Assembly (NCBI RefSeq): GCF_023278045.1
Contig: NZ_CP056783.1
Coordinates: forward strand, 2,017,501-2,081,500
Source of the DNA: Flavobacterium sp. K5-23
GTDB taxonomy: Bacteria > Bacteroidota > Bacteroidia > Flavobacteriales > Flavobacteriaceae
Length of the DNA: 64,000 nt
Direction: 5' to 3'
The notes beneath the pieces are model-generated. The model was not told the origin of the DNA and did not search any database. It was given only the letters and a program-made list of their open reading frames with translations. The first letter of the stretch is position 1, and each line of letters opens with the position of its first letter. Shown one piece after another: positions 46,957 to 56,611 of this stretch. The translations under genes and the position numbers were made by a program.

Positions 46957-48130
46957 TTTGATTTTGTATCGGTTTTACCCTTTTTAATCTTCGGTTAATA
47001 TTAGCTGCAACTACATAATGATCTATAAGAGGCGCCATTACATTCATAAATAAAATGGCTAACATCATCCCCTCGGGATAGGCTGGGTTAAAAACGCGGA
47101 ACAGAATGGCCAACATTCCTATTAAAAAACCATAAATGTATTTTCCGTTATTAGTTTGTGCAGCACTCACTGGATCAGTGGCCATAAAAACGGCACCAAA
47201 AGCAAATCCGCCCAAAACTAAATGATGTAGAGGTGCTATTTGCATTAACGTATTCAATCCAAACCAATTAAAAATAAGTGCCATTAAAAAACCACCCACA
47301 AATACGGATGACATAATGCGCCAGCTACCAATACCTGTGTATAACAAAATGGCTGCGCCTATTAAACAGGCAATAGTAGATGTTTCACCTACGGAACCAG
47401 GAATAGCGCCTATAAAGGCTTCCATTACACTAGGGATTTTATCAGCAAGACCGGCAGCAGCATCTCCTAAAGGAGTTGCACCGCTATAAGCATCAACAAC
47501 TGCCTGCCCTTTAACTGTACTGGTATTTATCCATACTTCATTACCGGACATTTTACTTGGATAAGCAAAGAATAGAAATGCTCTGGCCGTCAATGCAGGA
47601 TTTAAAATATTCATACCCGTACCACCAAACACTTCTTTTCCGATGATTACCGCAAAAATTGTTGAAACGGCTACCATCCATAACGGCACATCGATAGGCA
47701 TTATCAACGGAATCAACATACCTGAAACTAAAAAGCCTTCGTTAATGGTGTGTTTCCGTATGATGGCAAAAATAAATTCTGTTGATAATCCAGCGCCATA
47801 AGAAACTAAAACTAATGGTACTACTTTAATGGAACCAAAAACAAAATTATCCAGTAAGGAAGAGTCCATTATCCCCAAAGCTTGATAATGCTGGTAGCCC
47901 ACATTCCACATTCCAAATAAAAGGCAGGGAATTAAAGAAAGCACCACTAATATCATTGTTCGTTTTAAATCTATGGCATCACGTACATGAGCTCCTTTGC
48001 TTGCTGTAGTATGGTCAGGAACAAATAGAAATGTTTCGATTGCATCGAATGCCGGAAATAATTTTTCCAGTTTTCCCCCTTTTTTAAAGGAGGGTTTTAT
48101 TTTGTTCAGTAATTTTCTAAGTGGCTTCAA
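46949..48130 (-). CDS. nqrB: Na+-NQR subunit B
   Basis: This 393-residue core membrane subunit has about ten TM helices. It carries covalent FMN on the Thr of DAYSGATPLG (Thr219) and binds riboflavin, and it forms the Na+ channel and quinone site. Motifs such as GKEVFGGTGMNILNPALTARAF and FMATDPVSAAQTNNGKYIYG are conserved. It follows nqrA after 129 bases and overlaps nqrC. Confidence 0.97.
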   Translation of the reverse strand: MKPLRKLLNKIKPSFKKGGKLEKLFPAFDAIETFLFVPDHTTASKGAHVRDAIDLKRTMILVVLSLIPCLLFGMWNVGYQHYQALGIMDSSLLDNFVFGSIKVVPLVLVSYGAGLSTEFIFAIIRKHTINEGFLVSGMLIPLIMPIDVPLWMVAVSTIFAVIIGKEVFGGTGMNILNPALTARAFLFFAYPSKMSGNEVWINTSTVKGQAVVDAYSGATPLGDAAAGLADKIPSVMEAFIGAIPGSVGETSTIACLIGAAILLYTGIGSWRIMSSVFVGGFLMALIFNWFGLNTLMQIAPLHHLVLGGFAFGAVFMATDPVSAAQTNNGKYIYGFLIGMLAILFRVFNPAYPEGMMLAILFMNVMAPLIDHYVVAANINRRLKRVKPIQNQNG

Positions 48131-48259
48131 ATTCTAATGTTATTTGATTAAAAAATTAGATTCTTACTTGTTTATAATGAGATCAGATCCATTATAATTA
48201 GCATTTTAATAATTCAGCTTTCAGTATTATTTATTTTATTATAAATAGAGTAAATACTT

Positions 48260-49615
48260 TTAACAGAATTCCTTACGGACGATATCAAGTCCATGGCGTA
48301 TGATGTCCTGTGACTTTATCTTTGATGTACAGACAAATTCACAAAGAGCAAAATCTTCTTCCACCACTTCATAAATACCTAGTTTTTCCATCATATCTAT
48401 ATCCTCAATCAATATTGATTTTAAAAGATGTACAGGGTAAATGTCCATAGGAAAAACTTTTTCATATTCACCGGTTATTACAAAAGGGCGTTCTTCTCCG
48501 TGTAAGTTGGTGTTCAGATCGTGTTTTTTATTAGGCGAAAGCCAAGAAAAAAAAGTGCGGGAAATGCTGAACTTGTTAAATCCAGGTTTCAGCCAGCCCA
48601 TAAATTCAAATTCATTTCCTTCAGGGATAACCGTTATTTGCGAATCATAAAATCCTAAATAACCGTCAGCAGGAATTTGGTTACCAGATAAAATAGAGCC
48701 ACTGATGATTCTATTCTCTCCTTTTTTTAATCCACCGTCAGCAATACTATTTTTTATGGAGGTACCTACTATGGTTTTATAATATTTGGGGGCATTAATT
48801 TGTGATCCCGTTAAAGCCACCACCCTTGTAGCATCAAATTTCCCTTCCTTAAATAATTTCCCAATTATCAGGACATCCTGTGGATTGATGTACCACACGG
48901 CTTCTCCTTTGTTAACTGGGTCAATATGGTGTATTTGAACACCCACATTGCCAGCGGGATGAGGGCCGGATATTTTGTTGAGTTGTACTCCCTTGGCATT
49001 TGCAAAAATGGAGGCAGGAGTAGGGTCATCCCTTACATTCAAATGTATTTTACCATCGGTTAATTTTTTTAATGCATCCAGCCCAGTTTGAAAATGGGTA
49101 TCTGAATCTGACATAATAAAATTAGTATCGGGTGCCAATGGATTGCTATCAAATGCTGAAATAAAAATTGATTTTGGAATTTCACAAGGATTGGCAATAA
49201 TGCCATAAGGACGCTGACGGATAAATGGCCAAACGCCACTTTTTAATAACAATTCAACAATTTCTTCCCTGTTGAGGTCATTGGGATTTGATTTATGAAA
49301 AGGGAAGTATTTAATTTCCCTATCTGCCAGAATTTTTATTTCTAGTATTACTCTTTTTTCTCCGCGAAGAATTTCTACCACTTCTCCACTTACTGGGGAG
49401 CATAATGTAACGGCTTCATTATTTTTATTGTAAAACAATGGAGTGCCCGCTAATACAGTGTCTCCTTTTTTAATAAGTAATTTTGGTGTAAGTCCAATAA
49501 AGTCAAGTGGTTTAATGGCAAATATCTCAGCTATAGGCATATCCAAAACAGACTTAGTGGCCTCTCCTGTCAATTTGATATTCAATCCCCGTTTAATTTT
49601 AATATATTCACACAT
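48260..49615 (-). CDS. nqrA: Na+-NQR subunit A
   Basis: This cytoplasmic/peripheral subunit of 451 residues starts MCEYIKIKRGLNIKL and contains the family segments FAIKPLDFIGLTPKLLIKKGD and WPFIRQRPYGIIANP. It ends in CEFVCTSK and RKEFC. NqrA is the first gene of the operon nqrA-B-C-D-E-F-apbE. The sequence differs noticeably from the NqrA that I recall for core flavobacterial operons, so this may be a second, accessory copy; that point rests on memory and needs the rest of the genome. The gap after it (129 bases) is the largest in the operon. Confidence 0.96.
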   Translation of the reverse strand: MCEYIKIKRGLNIKLTGEATKSVLDMPIAEIFAIKPLDFIGLTPKLLIKKGDTVLAGTPLFYNKNNEAVTLCSPVSGEVVEILRGEKRVILEIKILADREIKYFPFHKSNPNDLNREEIVELLLKSGVWPFIRQRPYGIIANPCEIPKSIFISAFDSNPLAPDTNFIMSDSDTHFQTGLDALKKLTDGKIHLNVRDDPTPASIFANAKGVQLNKISGPHPAGNVGVQIHHIDPVNKGEAVWYINPQDVLIIGKLFKEGKFDATRVVALTGSQINAPKYYKTIVGTSIKNSIADGGLKKGENRIISGSILSGNQIPADGYLGFYDSQITVIPEGNEFEFMGWLKPGFNKFSISRTFFSWLSPNKKHDLNTNLHGEERPFVITGEYEKVFPMDIYPVHLLKSILIEDIDMMEKLGIYEVVEEDFALCEFVCTSKIKSQDIIRHGLDIVRKEFC

Positions 49616-49947
49616 ACATTAACTTTATTTTGTTGGGTATTAATTATAATTTTCTGGTAATTGAACGAAGGGTTTCGTTCACTCAATAAACGCAAGCGTT
49701 TTGTTCTATACTATTCAATTTAAGTAACTTGAAAGAACTAATCTAGTGATTTTACCTTGAATAAGCAACAAAATTTTTAATTTTAGTAAAAAAAGAATTA
49801 CATATAGCTGCTAAACCTGACCATATATCTAGACAGTATTTTAAACGCTTACATTGTTTAGTAGGCAATTAGATTTTGTTTAGTAATCTAATCAAAAACG
49901 ATTTTATTTGATGAAAATGTTAAGTATTCCTTTACGGGAGTACTTGT
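49616..49947. other. 332-base region upstream of nqrA, with two small hairpins
   Basis: There is no gene. Two short stems occur: 49673-49690 (GAACGAA pairing TTCGTTC) and 49698-49711 (AAACGC/GCGTTT). Neither has a T-tract on the minus strand, so they may be regulatory rather than terminators. The region should hold the nqr promoter and the end of the ldhA transcript. Confidence 0.4.
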
Positions 49948-50937
49948 TTAATTAATCTCGTTTTCAGAAATAGCATTATATGCCCAAGAATTTAAATTCG
50001 CAATAGTGGTTTTAGCAATTGCCTGCAAAGCTTCATTAGTTAAAAAAGCCTGATGACCTGTAATTAATACATTAGGATGGGAGCGAAGTATAGTATAAAG
50101 ATGATCTTCTATTTTATGATGTGAGTGGTTTATGAAAAAAATATGTTTCTCTTTTTCATAAACATCTAAGCCAGCCGCAGCAATTGTTTTGTTTTCTATC
50201 ATTTCAATTAGGTCTTCGGTATTTACGAGGCTACCTCGAGCGGTATTAATAAAAAACACTCCTTTTTTCATCAGGGAGAAAGTACTTCTGTTAAACATAT
50301 ATTTCGTGGCGTTATTAAGAGGGCAGTGAACTGAAACCACATCTGAATTTTTGCATACTTCTTCCAATGTTTTGTATTGGATATTGGTTTCTTGTATCAG
50401 CTCTTTATTTTCTATAGGGTCACTGGCCAAAAGGGTACACCCAAAACCATGCATTATTTTAGCAAATGCAGACCCAATTTTACCGGTACCAATAATCCCG
50501 ATTGTTTTTCCATTTAAATCAAAACCCACTAAGTTGTCTAGACGGTAATCGCCAATTTGCATTATTTTTTGACCCAATATCAGTTTTCTATTCAAAGCTA
50601 AAAGTAATGCAACAGCGTGCTCAGCTACGGAATAGGGGGAGTATGCGGGAACATTTGCGACTTTAATTCCTAAAGAGCGAGCTTTTTTTAGATCTATATG
50701 ATCGTGACCTACTGAACGTAAGGCAATGTACATCACGCCAAAAGAATATAACTTCTCGAGTACTGTTTCATTAGCCTGGTCCGAAGTGAAAAGAGAAACT
50801 GCATCAAACCCTTTGGAAAGATTTACGGTTTCTTCATTCAATTGTTTTTCAGTATAAACTAATTCAAGTTTGCCGTGAATCGCTTCTTCAAAAAAGGGTT
50901 TGTCAAAACCATAAGTGCTGTATATCAATATTTTCAT
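49948..50937 (-). CDS. ldhA: D-lactate dehydrogenase (2-hydroxyacid dehydrogenase family)
   Basis: This 329-residue NAD-dependent enzyme of the D-isomer-specific 2-hydroxyacid dehydrogenase family reduces pyruvate to D-lactate. The NAD motif is GIIGTGKIGSAFAKIM at about 146. Catalytic Arg lies in FINTARGSLVNTED, Glu in the following DVYEKEK, and the His in LITGHQAFLTNEAL. The VAEHAVALLLALNRK helix and the SVHCPLNN signature match LdhA. It lies 38 bases past ppsA on the same strand, so pyruvate can be routed to lactate or PEP from the same transcript. Confidence 0.9.
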   Translation of the reverse strand: MKILIYSTYGFDKPFFEEAIHGKLELVYTEKQLNEETVNLSKGFDAVSLFTSDQANETVLEKLYSFGVMYIALRSVGHDHIDLKKARSLGIKVANVPAYSPYSVAEHAVALLLALNRKLILGQKIMQIGDYRLDNLVGFDLNGKTIGIIGTGKIGSAFAKIMHGFGCTLLASDPIENKELIQETNIQYKTLEEVCKNSDVVSVHCPLNNATKYMFNRSTFSLMKKGVFFINTARGSLVNTEDLIEMIENKTIAAAGLDVYEKEKHIFFINHSHHKIEDHLYTILRSHPNVLITGHQAFLTNEALQAIAKTTIANLNSWAYNAISENEIN

Positions 50938-50975
50938 AATATAGTTTTTATCGGTTATAAAAAGTCTGCTTTTCT

Positions 50976-53381
50976 TTATTTGAATTTTTTTTCCGCCTCC
51001 AAAATATTTTCAATCCCTTTAATCAATGCATCGGGATTAAACGAAATGCTGTTAATTCCTTCATTCACTAAAAACTGTGCAAATTCAGGAATATCACTTG
51101 GCGCCTGGCCGCATAATCCCACTTTAATATTATTGCGTTTTGCTGCTTGAATGGTATTACGGATTAATATTTTAACTGCTTGGTTTTCCTCGCTAAAGAG
51201 ATAACTTATTAATGCTGAGTCTCTGTCTAGTCCAAGAGTGAGCTGTGTCAAATCATTAGAACCAATTGAAAATCCGTCAAATAAATTTGCGAATTCATCA
51301 GCAAGTAATACGTTACTTGGGAGTTCTATCATCACGTATATTTCTAAATCGTTTTCCCTTTGAATTAAACCGTTTTTTGCCATTTCGGAAATTACTTTTT
51401 CTCCTTCTTCGATCGTTCTACAAAAAGGAATCATCAATTTTACGTTTTGTAACCCCATTTCATTTCGTACTTTCTTCATTGCTTCACATTCTAAAGCAAA
51501 GCCTTTTCGATAAAAATCACTATAATAACGAGAAGCTCCCCGAAAACCTAGCATCGGATTTTCTTCATCTGGTTCGAAATATTTTCCCCCGATGAGGTTT
51601 GCGTATTCATTGCTTTTAAAATCACTCATTCTCACAATAACCTCTTTAGGGTAGAATGCCGCTGCCACTATGGACACTGCCTCGGCGAGTTTGTCAACAA
51701 AATATTTTTTCCCGTCTGAATACTCTTCAGTCAGCACACGTATTTCGGCAATGATTTTGTCATCGGTTATTTTTTCGGGTTCGCATAAAGCGAGCGGATG
51801 GATTTTGATACTATTCGAAATGGCAAATTCCATTCGCATTAATCCCACTCCTTGATTGGGGAAATTGCTCAGTTCGAAAGCTCTTTCAGGATCAGCAAGA
51901 ATAAACATAGGTGCCGTTTCCGGCATAGCTAATTGGCTAAAATCTTGTTCTGTTATGTCCCATTTAAGTTGGCCATCATATATATATCCAGTTTTTCCTT
52001 CGGCGCAGGAAACGGTGATTTGTTGTCCGTTTTTAATGAGTTGAGTTGCATCTCCACACCCTACCACGGCAACAGTACCTAATTCTCTGGCTACAATTGC
52101 AGCATGACTCGTACGTCCCCCTTTGTTTGTAATAATGGCTGCGGCTTTTTTTAGTACAGGATCCCAATCCGGATTCGTCAAGTCAGTAACCAGGATTTCC
52201 CCTTCAAGTAGCTGGTTTCCTTCTTGAGGGTTGTTAAGTATACGGGCTTTTCCAGTTGTGATTTTATCGCCAAGTGCAATTCCCTGAGTGATTAATGGTC
52301 CTTTTTGGAGCAGACTGTAAATTTCCAGAATCTGTTTTTTTTCTTTCGCGTGAACTGTTTCTGGACGAGCTTGAACGATGTAGAGTTGGTTGTTTAAACC
52401 ATCTTTTGCCCATTCGATGTCCATAGGTTTGTTATAGTGTTTTTCAATACCATAACACCACTGTGAAAGCTGAATAACTTCTTTGTCGGTTAGTGAAAAT
52501 TGTTTTTGTTTTTCAGCCGAAGTTGGGAAATTAATAATGGTATGTTTTGCTGAGGTATCCTCCGATTTTTCCGAGTAGATCATTGTGAATTCTTTCCTGC
52601 CACACTGTTTTCTTATGATAGGATTGAAGTTTTTATTTTGTAAAGTGGGTTTGAAAACCGTCCATTCATCAGGAGTAATATTTCCTTGAACAATATTTTC
52701 TCCTAATCCCCAACTGCTGTTGATGATGATTGTGTTTTCAAAACCCGTGTCTGGATCGATTGTAAAAGCCACACCCGATGCTGCTTTATCACTTCGAACC
52801 ATTTGTTGTATCCCTACAGAAATGGCAATGTCCATTTTTACAAAACCCATATCGTGTCGGTACTTGATAGCGCGATCCGTAAATAATGAGGCGTAACAAC
52901 GCAAAATGGCATCTTCTAATTGATTAATCCCGCTAATATTTAAAAAGGATTCCATTCTTCCGGCAAAACTGGCGGAGGGTAAATCCTCGGCAGTGGCACT
53001 GCTACGAACAGCTACACTAAGGTTGTCTATTCCGCTTTGTGTGCAAAGGTTTTTATAAGCGGTTTTAATTTCTTTTTTTATATCGTCGGAGAAATTCGAA
53101 TTTAAGATTGTTTTTCGGGCTTTTGTTCCAATGTCTGATAGATTTGAATAGTTTTCAGTTTCCAGTGAATCTAATAATTCCTTTAAAACAGCTTCCAGAT
53201 TATTTTCTTTTCGAAATAAACGATAGGCATCGGCGGTCAAAGCAAAGCCATTGGGAACGTTTATACTTATATGATTCAATTCATTATACATTTCGCCCAA
53301 AGAAGCATTTTTACCGCCCACTTTTTCAATGTCGGTAATACTAATTTTTTCGAAAAACAGAATGTATTTTGAATTTTTCAT
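50976..53381 (-). CDS. ppsA: Phosphoenolpyruvate synthase
   Basis: This 801-residue enzyme catalyses pyruvate + ATP to PEP + AMP + phosphate. It has the N-terminal ATP-grasp domain (GGKNASLGEMYNEL and VRSSATAEDLPSASFAG). The swivelling phosphohistidine domain has the catalytic His in NKGGRTSHAAIVARELG. The PEP-binding barrel has FSIGSNDLTQLTLGLDRDS and the GLCGQAPSDIPEFAQFLV end. It is full length. It is the first gene of the ppsA-ldhA unit, which supports gluconeogenic growth or reversal of pyruvate kinase under energy limitation. Confidence 0.97.
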   Translation of the reverse strand: MKNSKYILFFEKISITDIEKVGGKNASLGEMYNELNHISINVPNGFALTADAYRLFRKENNLEAVLKELLDSLETENYSNLSDIGTKARKTILNSNFSDDIKKEIKTAYKNLCTQSGIDNLSVAVRSSATAEDLPSASFAGRMESFLNISGINQLEDAILRCYASLFTDRAIKYRHDMGFVKMDIAISVGIQQMVRSDKAASGVAFTIDPDTGFENTIIINSSWGLGENIVQGNITPDEWTVFKPTLQNKNFNPIIRKQCGRKEFTMIYSEKSEDTSAKHTIINFPTSAEKQKQFSLTDKEVIQLSQWCYGIEKHYNKPMDIEWAKDGLNNQLYIVQARPETVHAKEKKQILEIYSLLQKGPLITQGIALGDKITTGKARILNNPQEGNQLLEGEILVTDLTNPDWDPVLKKAAAIITNKGGRTSHAAIVARELGTVAVVGCGDATQLIKNGQQITVSCAEGKTGYIYDGQLKWDITEQDFSQLAMPETAPMFILADPERAFELSNFPNQGVGLMRMEFAISNSIKIHPLALCEPEKITDDKIIAEIRVLTEEYSDGKKYFVDKLAEAVSIVAAAFYPKEVIVRMSDFKSNEYANLIGGKYFEPDEENPMLGFRGASRYYSDFYRKGFALECEAMKKVRNEMGLQNVKLMIPFCRTIEEGEKVISEMAKNGLIQRENDLEIYVMIELPSNVLLADEFANLFDGFSIGSNDLTQLTLGLDRDSALISYLFSEENQAVKILIRNTIQAAKRNNIKVGLCGQAPSDIPEFAQFLVNEGINSISFNPDALIKGIENILEAEKKFK

Positions 53382-53854
53382 AATTATTAAAGTACTATAA
53401 TTAGTTCAGGATATAATTCAATTCAAACTGGGGTAACTTTTTTATAATCAGGATTGATTAGTATAAGTTATTCAAAAACGGACAATTGTACAAAGAGGAA
53501 AGTAGGTATTCCTAATTATTGATAGTATTAGTGTAAATTTAATCATTTTATATTTTTTTAGAATATAAAAAGCAATATATTTTTGATTTTTATAGTTGTA
53601 ATCACTTCTTATTTAGTCGTTTATGGTGTTGAAGTGTAGCGGGTAATAGAAATGTTATTATACTTTTCATTTACTAATAAATTATCTATGAGTTTTTTTA
53701 ATATCTTGAAAACTCAATATTAGAGAATTAATCAGTTTTTTTATTTAATTTAGGTTCTAGAAAATATAAATTATATAATTTTGTCCTGAAATTTTTAGTG
53801 TATATGTTTAAATTTTTGTATCCTTATAATTATTAAAAAAACAAACTTATTAAG
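53382..53854. other. 473-base divergent intergenic region, ppsA / phosphorelay genes
   Basis: There is no gene. On the plus strand TAATTTTG at 53776-53783 fits the -7 consensus about 70 bases before the kinase start. No clean -33 element is seen, so it is only a candidate. The sequence is strongly AT-rich. Confidence 0.4.
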
Positions 53855-56605
53855 ATGAATAAACCTCCAGTACCATTAAACGAATTTGATAGACTAAAGG
53901 CGTTGGATAGTTTTTCTATTATGGATAGTTTACCTGAAAAGGAGTATGATTCTATTACACAATTAGCATCTTATATTTGTGAAACACCTATTGCTCTGGT
54001 AAGCTTATTGGATGAAAATAGACAATGGTTTAAATCCAGTGTTGGTCTTGGAGCTAAAGAAACGTCAAGGGATATTTCGTTTTGCCAATATACCATTATG
54101 GGGGATGAAATTTTTGAAGTTAATAATGCTTTAGAAAATGAAATATTCGTTAAAAATCCATTAGTAACTGGAAATCCAAATATCCGGTTTTATGCGGGGG
54201 CCCCATTAAATGATTCAAATGGTTTTAATTTAGGGTCATTATGTGTAATCGATACAGAGTCTAGAACTTTATCTGAGGAACAAAAAAAGGCACTAAAAAT
54301 ATTAGCTGATCAAGTAGTTTCTTTATTGCAATTAAGAAAAAAAAACACAGCATTAATTAATACCCAAAAAGAGTTTCAAAGCTTCATTGAACTTTCAAAA
54401 GATTTAGTTTGTATAGCAAATGTTGACGGGTTATTTCTCAAAGTGAATCCTGCTTTTGAGACAGTATTAGGCTATGATAAAAAGGAGTTAGAAGGAAATC
54501 CATTTATAGGTTTTGTTCATAACGATGATTTAGAGAAAACGTATAAAGAGGTTGAAAAACTATCTAAAGGACATAAAACAATAAGTTTTGAAAATAGATA
54601 CCGCTGTAAAAACGGAAAATATGTTCAATTAAGTTGGAATACTTCTCCAGACCCTGAAACTGGAAATTTGTATTGTATCGCTAGAGACATTACATTCGAA
54701 AAACAACAACAAAACGAACTTTTAGACATTACTACTGATTTAACGGCAATATTAAATTCTACTGATTTTTCAATTATTGCAACAGATTTGGATGGAACAA
54801 TTAAACAATTCAATAAAGGAGCTGAAGTCTTGCTGGGCTATAAAGCGGATGAATTAATAGGAAAGACATCTCCTGCAATTCTTCATAAAATAGATGAGGT
54901 TGTCAAACGATCAGAGGAATTGACAATAGAACTTGGTGAAAAAGTAGAACCTGGATTTGATGTTTTTGTTATTAAAGCAAGGAAATCTTATGTGTCAGAG
55001 ACTTATGAGTGGACCTATGTGAGAAAGGACGGTAGTACTTTTCCAGTATTATTATCAGTTACTGCGATTAAAAATCAATTAGGGGAGATTACCGGATATT
55101 TAGGGATAGCTAAGGATATATCTAAAGAAAAAGAATTTGAACTTAATTTAATTAATAGTAAAAAATTAATTGAAGAGTCTCAAAGAATTGCTAAAATAGG
55201 GAGTTGGAAATTTGACTTAATTACTAAAAACTTAATTTGGTCAGATGGACATTATCGTATTTTTGAATTGGAGCAAACGCCAACTGAAAAACTTAATGAA
55301 GCTTATAGAAGTAGGATTCATCCAGATGATTTAATTGCTTTAGACGAATTAAGTGATAAGGTGATGCAAACGGGAGATGATTTTAAAATCAAATACAGAG
55401 TTGTTTTTCCTGATAAAAGAATAAAACACATCATCGAGATAGGGCAGCCTTTTAGAAATGAATTTAATGAAGTCATTGGAATTCAAGGTACAGTTCAAGA
55501 TATTACTTTAATCACACTTGCTGAGCAAAAAATTGAAGCAAATATTAGAGAAATTGAACATATTAAAGCAGCTTTAGATGAATCAGCAATTGTGGCCGTT
55601 ACAAATCAAAAAGGGATTATAACCTATGTAAATGACAAGTTTTGTGATATTTCAAAATACAGTAGTGAAGAACTTATAGGTAATGACCATCGTATTGTAA
55701 ATTCAGGATATCATTCTAAAGCGTTTATTAAAAATATTTGGGTAACGATTTCAAATGGGGAAATATGGAAAGGAGAAATAAAAAATAAGGCAAAAGACGG
55801 TTCTTTTTATTGGGTAAATACTACTATAGTTCCCTTTATAGATGAAAACGGAAAACCATACCAGTATATTGCTATTCGTAATAATATCACTGAACAAAAA
55901 GAAGCACAGAAGAATTTAAAAGTAGCCTTGTTAAATCTCGAAAAGAATAACAAAGAACTTGATCAATTTGCATATGTTGTTTCGCATGATCTTAAAGCAC
56001 CTTTAAGAGCAATTAATAATCTAGCGGAATGGATTGTTGAAGATATGCCTGAAATGCCTGAAGAAGTAAAGTATAATTTAGGCTTATTGCGTGGTAGAAT
56101 TTTAAGAATGGAGAATTTAATTAACGGTGTGTTAGATTATTCAAGAATAGGAAGAACCAAAATAAAAAAAGAGTCTACTGATTTAAAAGTAATGTTAGAC
56201 CAAATAGTTGAAACTATTGTGCCTAATAAGGAATTTGAGGTTTCTATAGATGAAAATATGCCAACTATTATGGGACCTAAAATTTTACTAAATCAAGTTT
56301 TTAGTAACATAATAAGTAATTCCGTGAAGTATAATGACAAACCTATTGGAATAATAAGCTGTAAGTATAAAGAATTACCTGATTTTCATCAATTTACTTT
56401 GACTGATAACGGACCTGGAATTCCTAATGAATATCATAAAAAAGTATTTCAGGTATTTCAAACAATTGAAGCTCGTGACGTAAAAGAAAGTACAGGAATA
56501 GGATTATCCATAGTAAAGAAAATAATTGAGGAACAAGGAGGAGAGATCTTCATAGAATCCGAAGAAAATATAAACACAAGTTTTATTTTTACTTTGCCTA
56601 AATAA
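53855..56605 (+). CDS. Soluble GAF-PAS4 sensor histidine kinase
   Basis: This 916-residue kinase has no TM segment. A GAF domain lies at about 20-165 (ALVSLLDENRQWFKSSVG, IRFYAGAPLND), then four PAS modules at about 172-285, 295-430, 440-560 and 570-690. The third is of PAS_3 type (IGSWKFDLITK, then VQDIT) and the fourth resembles chemoreceptor PAS domains (DGSFYWVNTTIVPF). HisKA follows with the phospho-His in YVVSHDLKAPLRAI. The HATPase domain has IISNSVKYND, DNGPGIPNEY and STGIGLSIVKK. This is the plant phytochrome-like HisKA subtype (SHDLKAPL), often paired with small single-domain receivers. The gene is first in the phosphorelay cluster and six bases ahead of the next kinase. Confidence 0.93.
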   Translation: MNKPPVPLNEFDRLKALDSFSIMDSLPEKEYDSITQLASYICETPIALVSLLDENRQWFKSSVGLGAKETSRDISFCQYTIMGDEIFEVNNALENEIFVKNPLVTGNPNIRFYAGAPLNDSNGFNLGSLCVIDTESRTLSEEQKKALKILADQVVSLLQLRKKNTALINTQKEFQSFIELSKDLVCIANVDGLFLKVNPAFETVLGYDKKELEGNPFIGFVHNDDLEKTYKEVEKLSKGHKTISFENRYRCKNGKYVQLSWNTSPDPETGNLYCIARDITFEKQQQNELLDITTDLTAILNSTDFSIIATDLDGTIKQFNKGAEVLLGYKADELIGKTSPAILHKIDEVVKRSEELTIELGEKVEPGFDVFVIKARKSYVSETYEWTYVRKDGSTFPVLLSVTAIKNQLGEITGYLGIAKDISKEKEFELNLINSKKLIEESQRIAKIGSWKFDLITKNLIWSDGHYRIFELEQTPTEKLNEAYRSRIHPDDLIALDELSDKVMQTGDDFKIKYRVVFPDKRIKHIIEIGQPFRNEFNEVIGIQGTVQDITLITLAEQKIEANIREIEHIKAALDESAIVAVTNQKGIITYVNDKFCDISKYSSEELIGNDHRIVNSGYHSKAFIKNIWVTISNGEIWKGEIKNKAKDGSFYWVNTTIVPFIDENGKPYQYIAIRNNITEQKEAQKNLKVALLNLEKNNKELDQFAYVVSHDLKAPLRAINNLAEWIVEDMPEMPEEVKYNLGLLRGRILRMENLINGVLDYSRIGRTKIKKESTDLKVMLDQIVETIVPNKEFEVSIDENMPTIMGPKILLNQVFSNIISNSVKYNDKPIGIISCKYKELPDFHQFTLTDNGPGIPNEYHKKVFQVFQTIEARDVKESTGIGLSIVKKIIEEQGGEIFIESEENINTSFIFTLPK

Positions 56606-56611
56606 AAAGAT

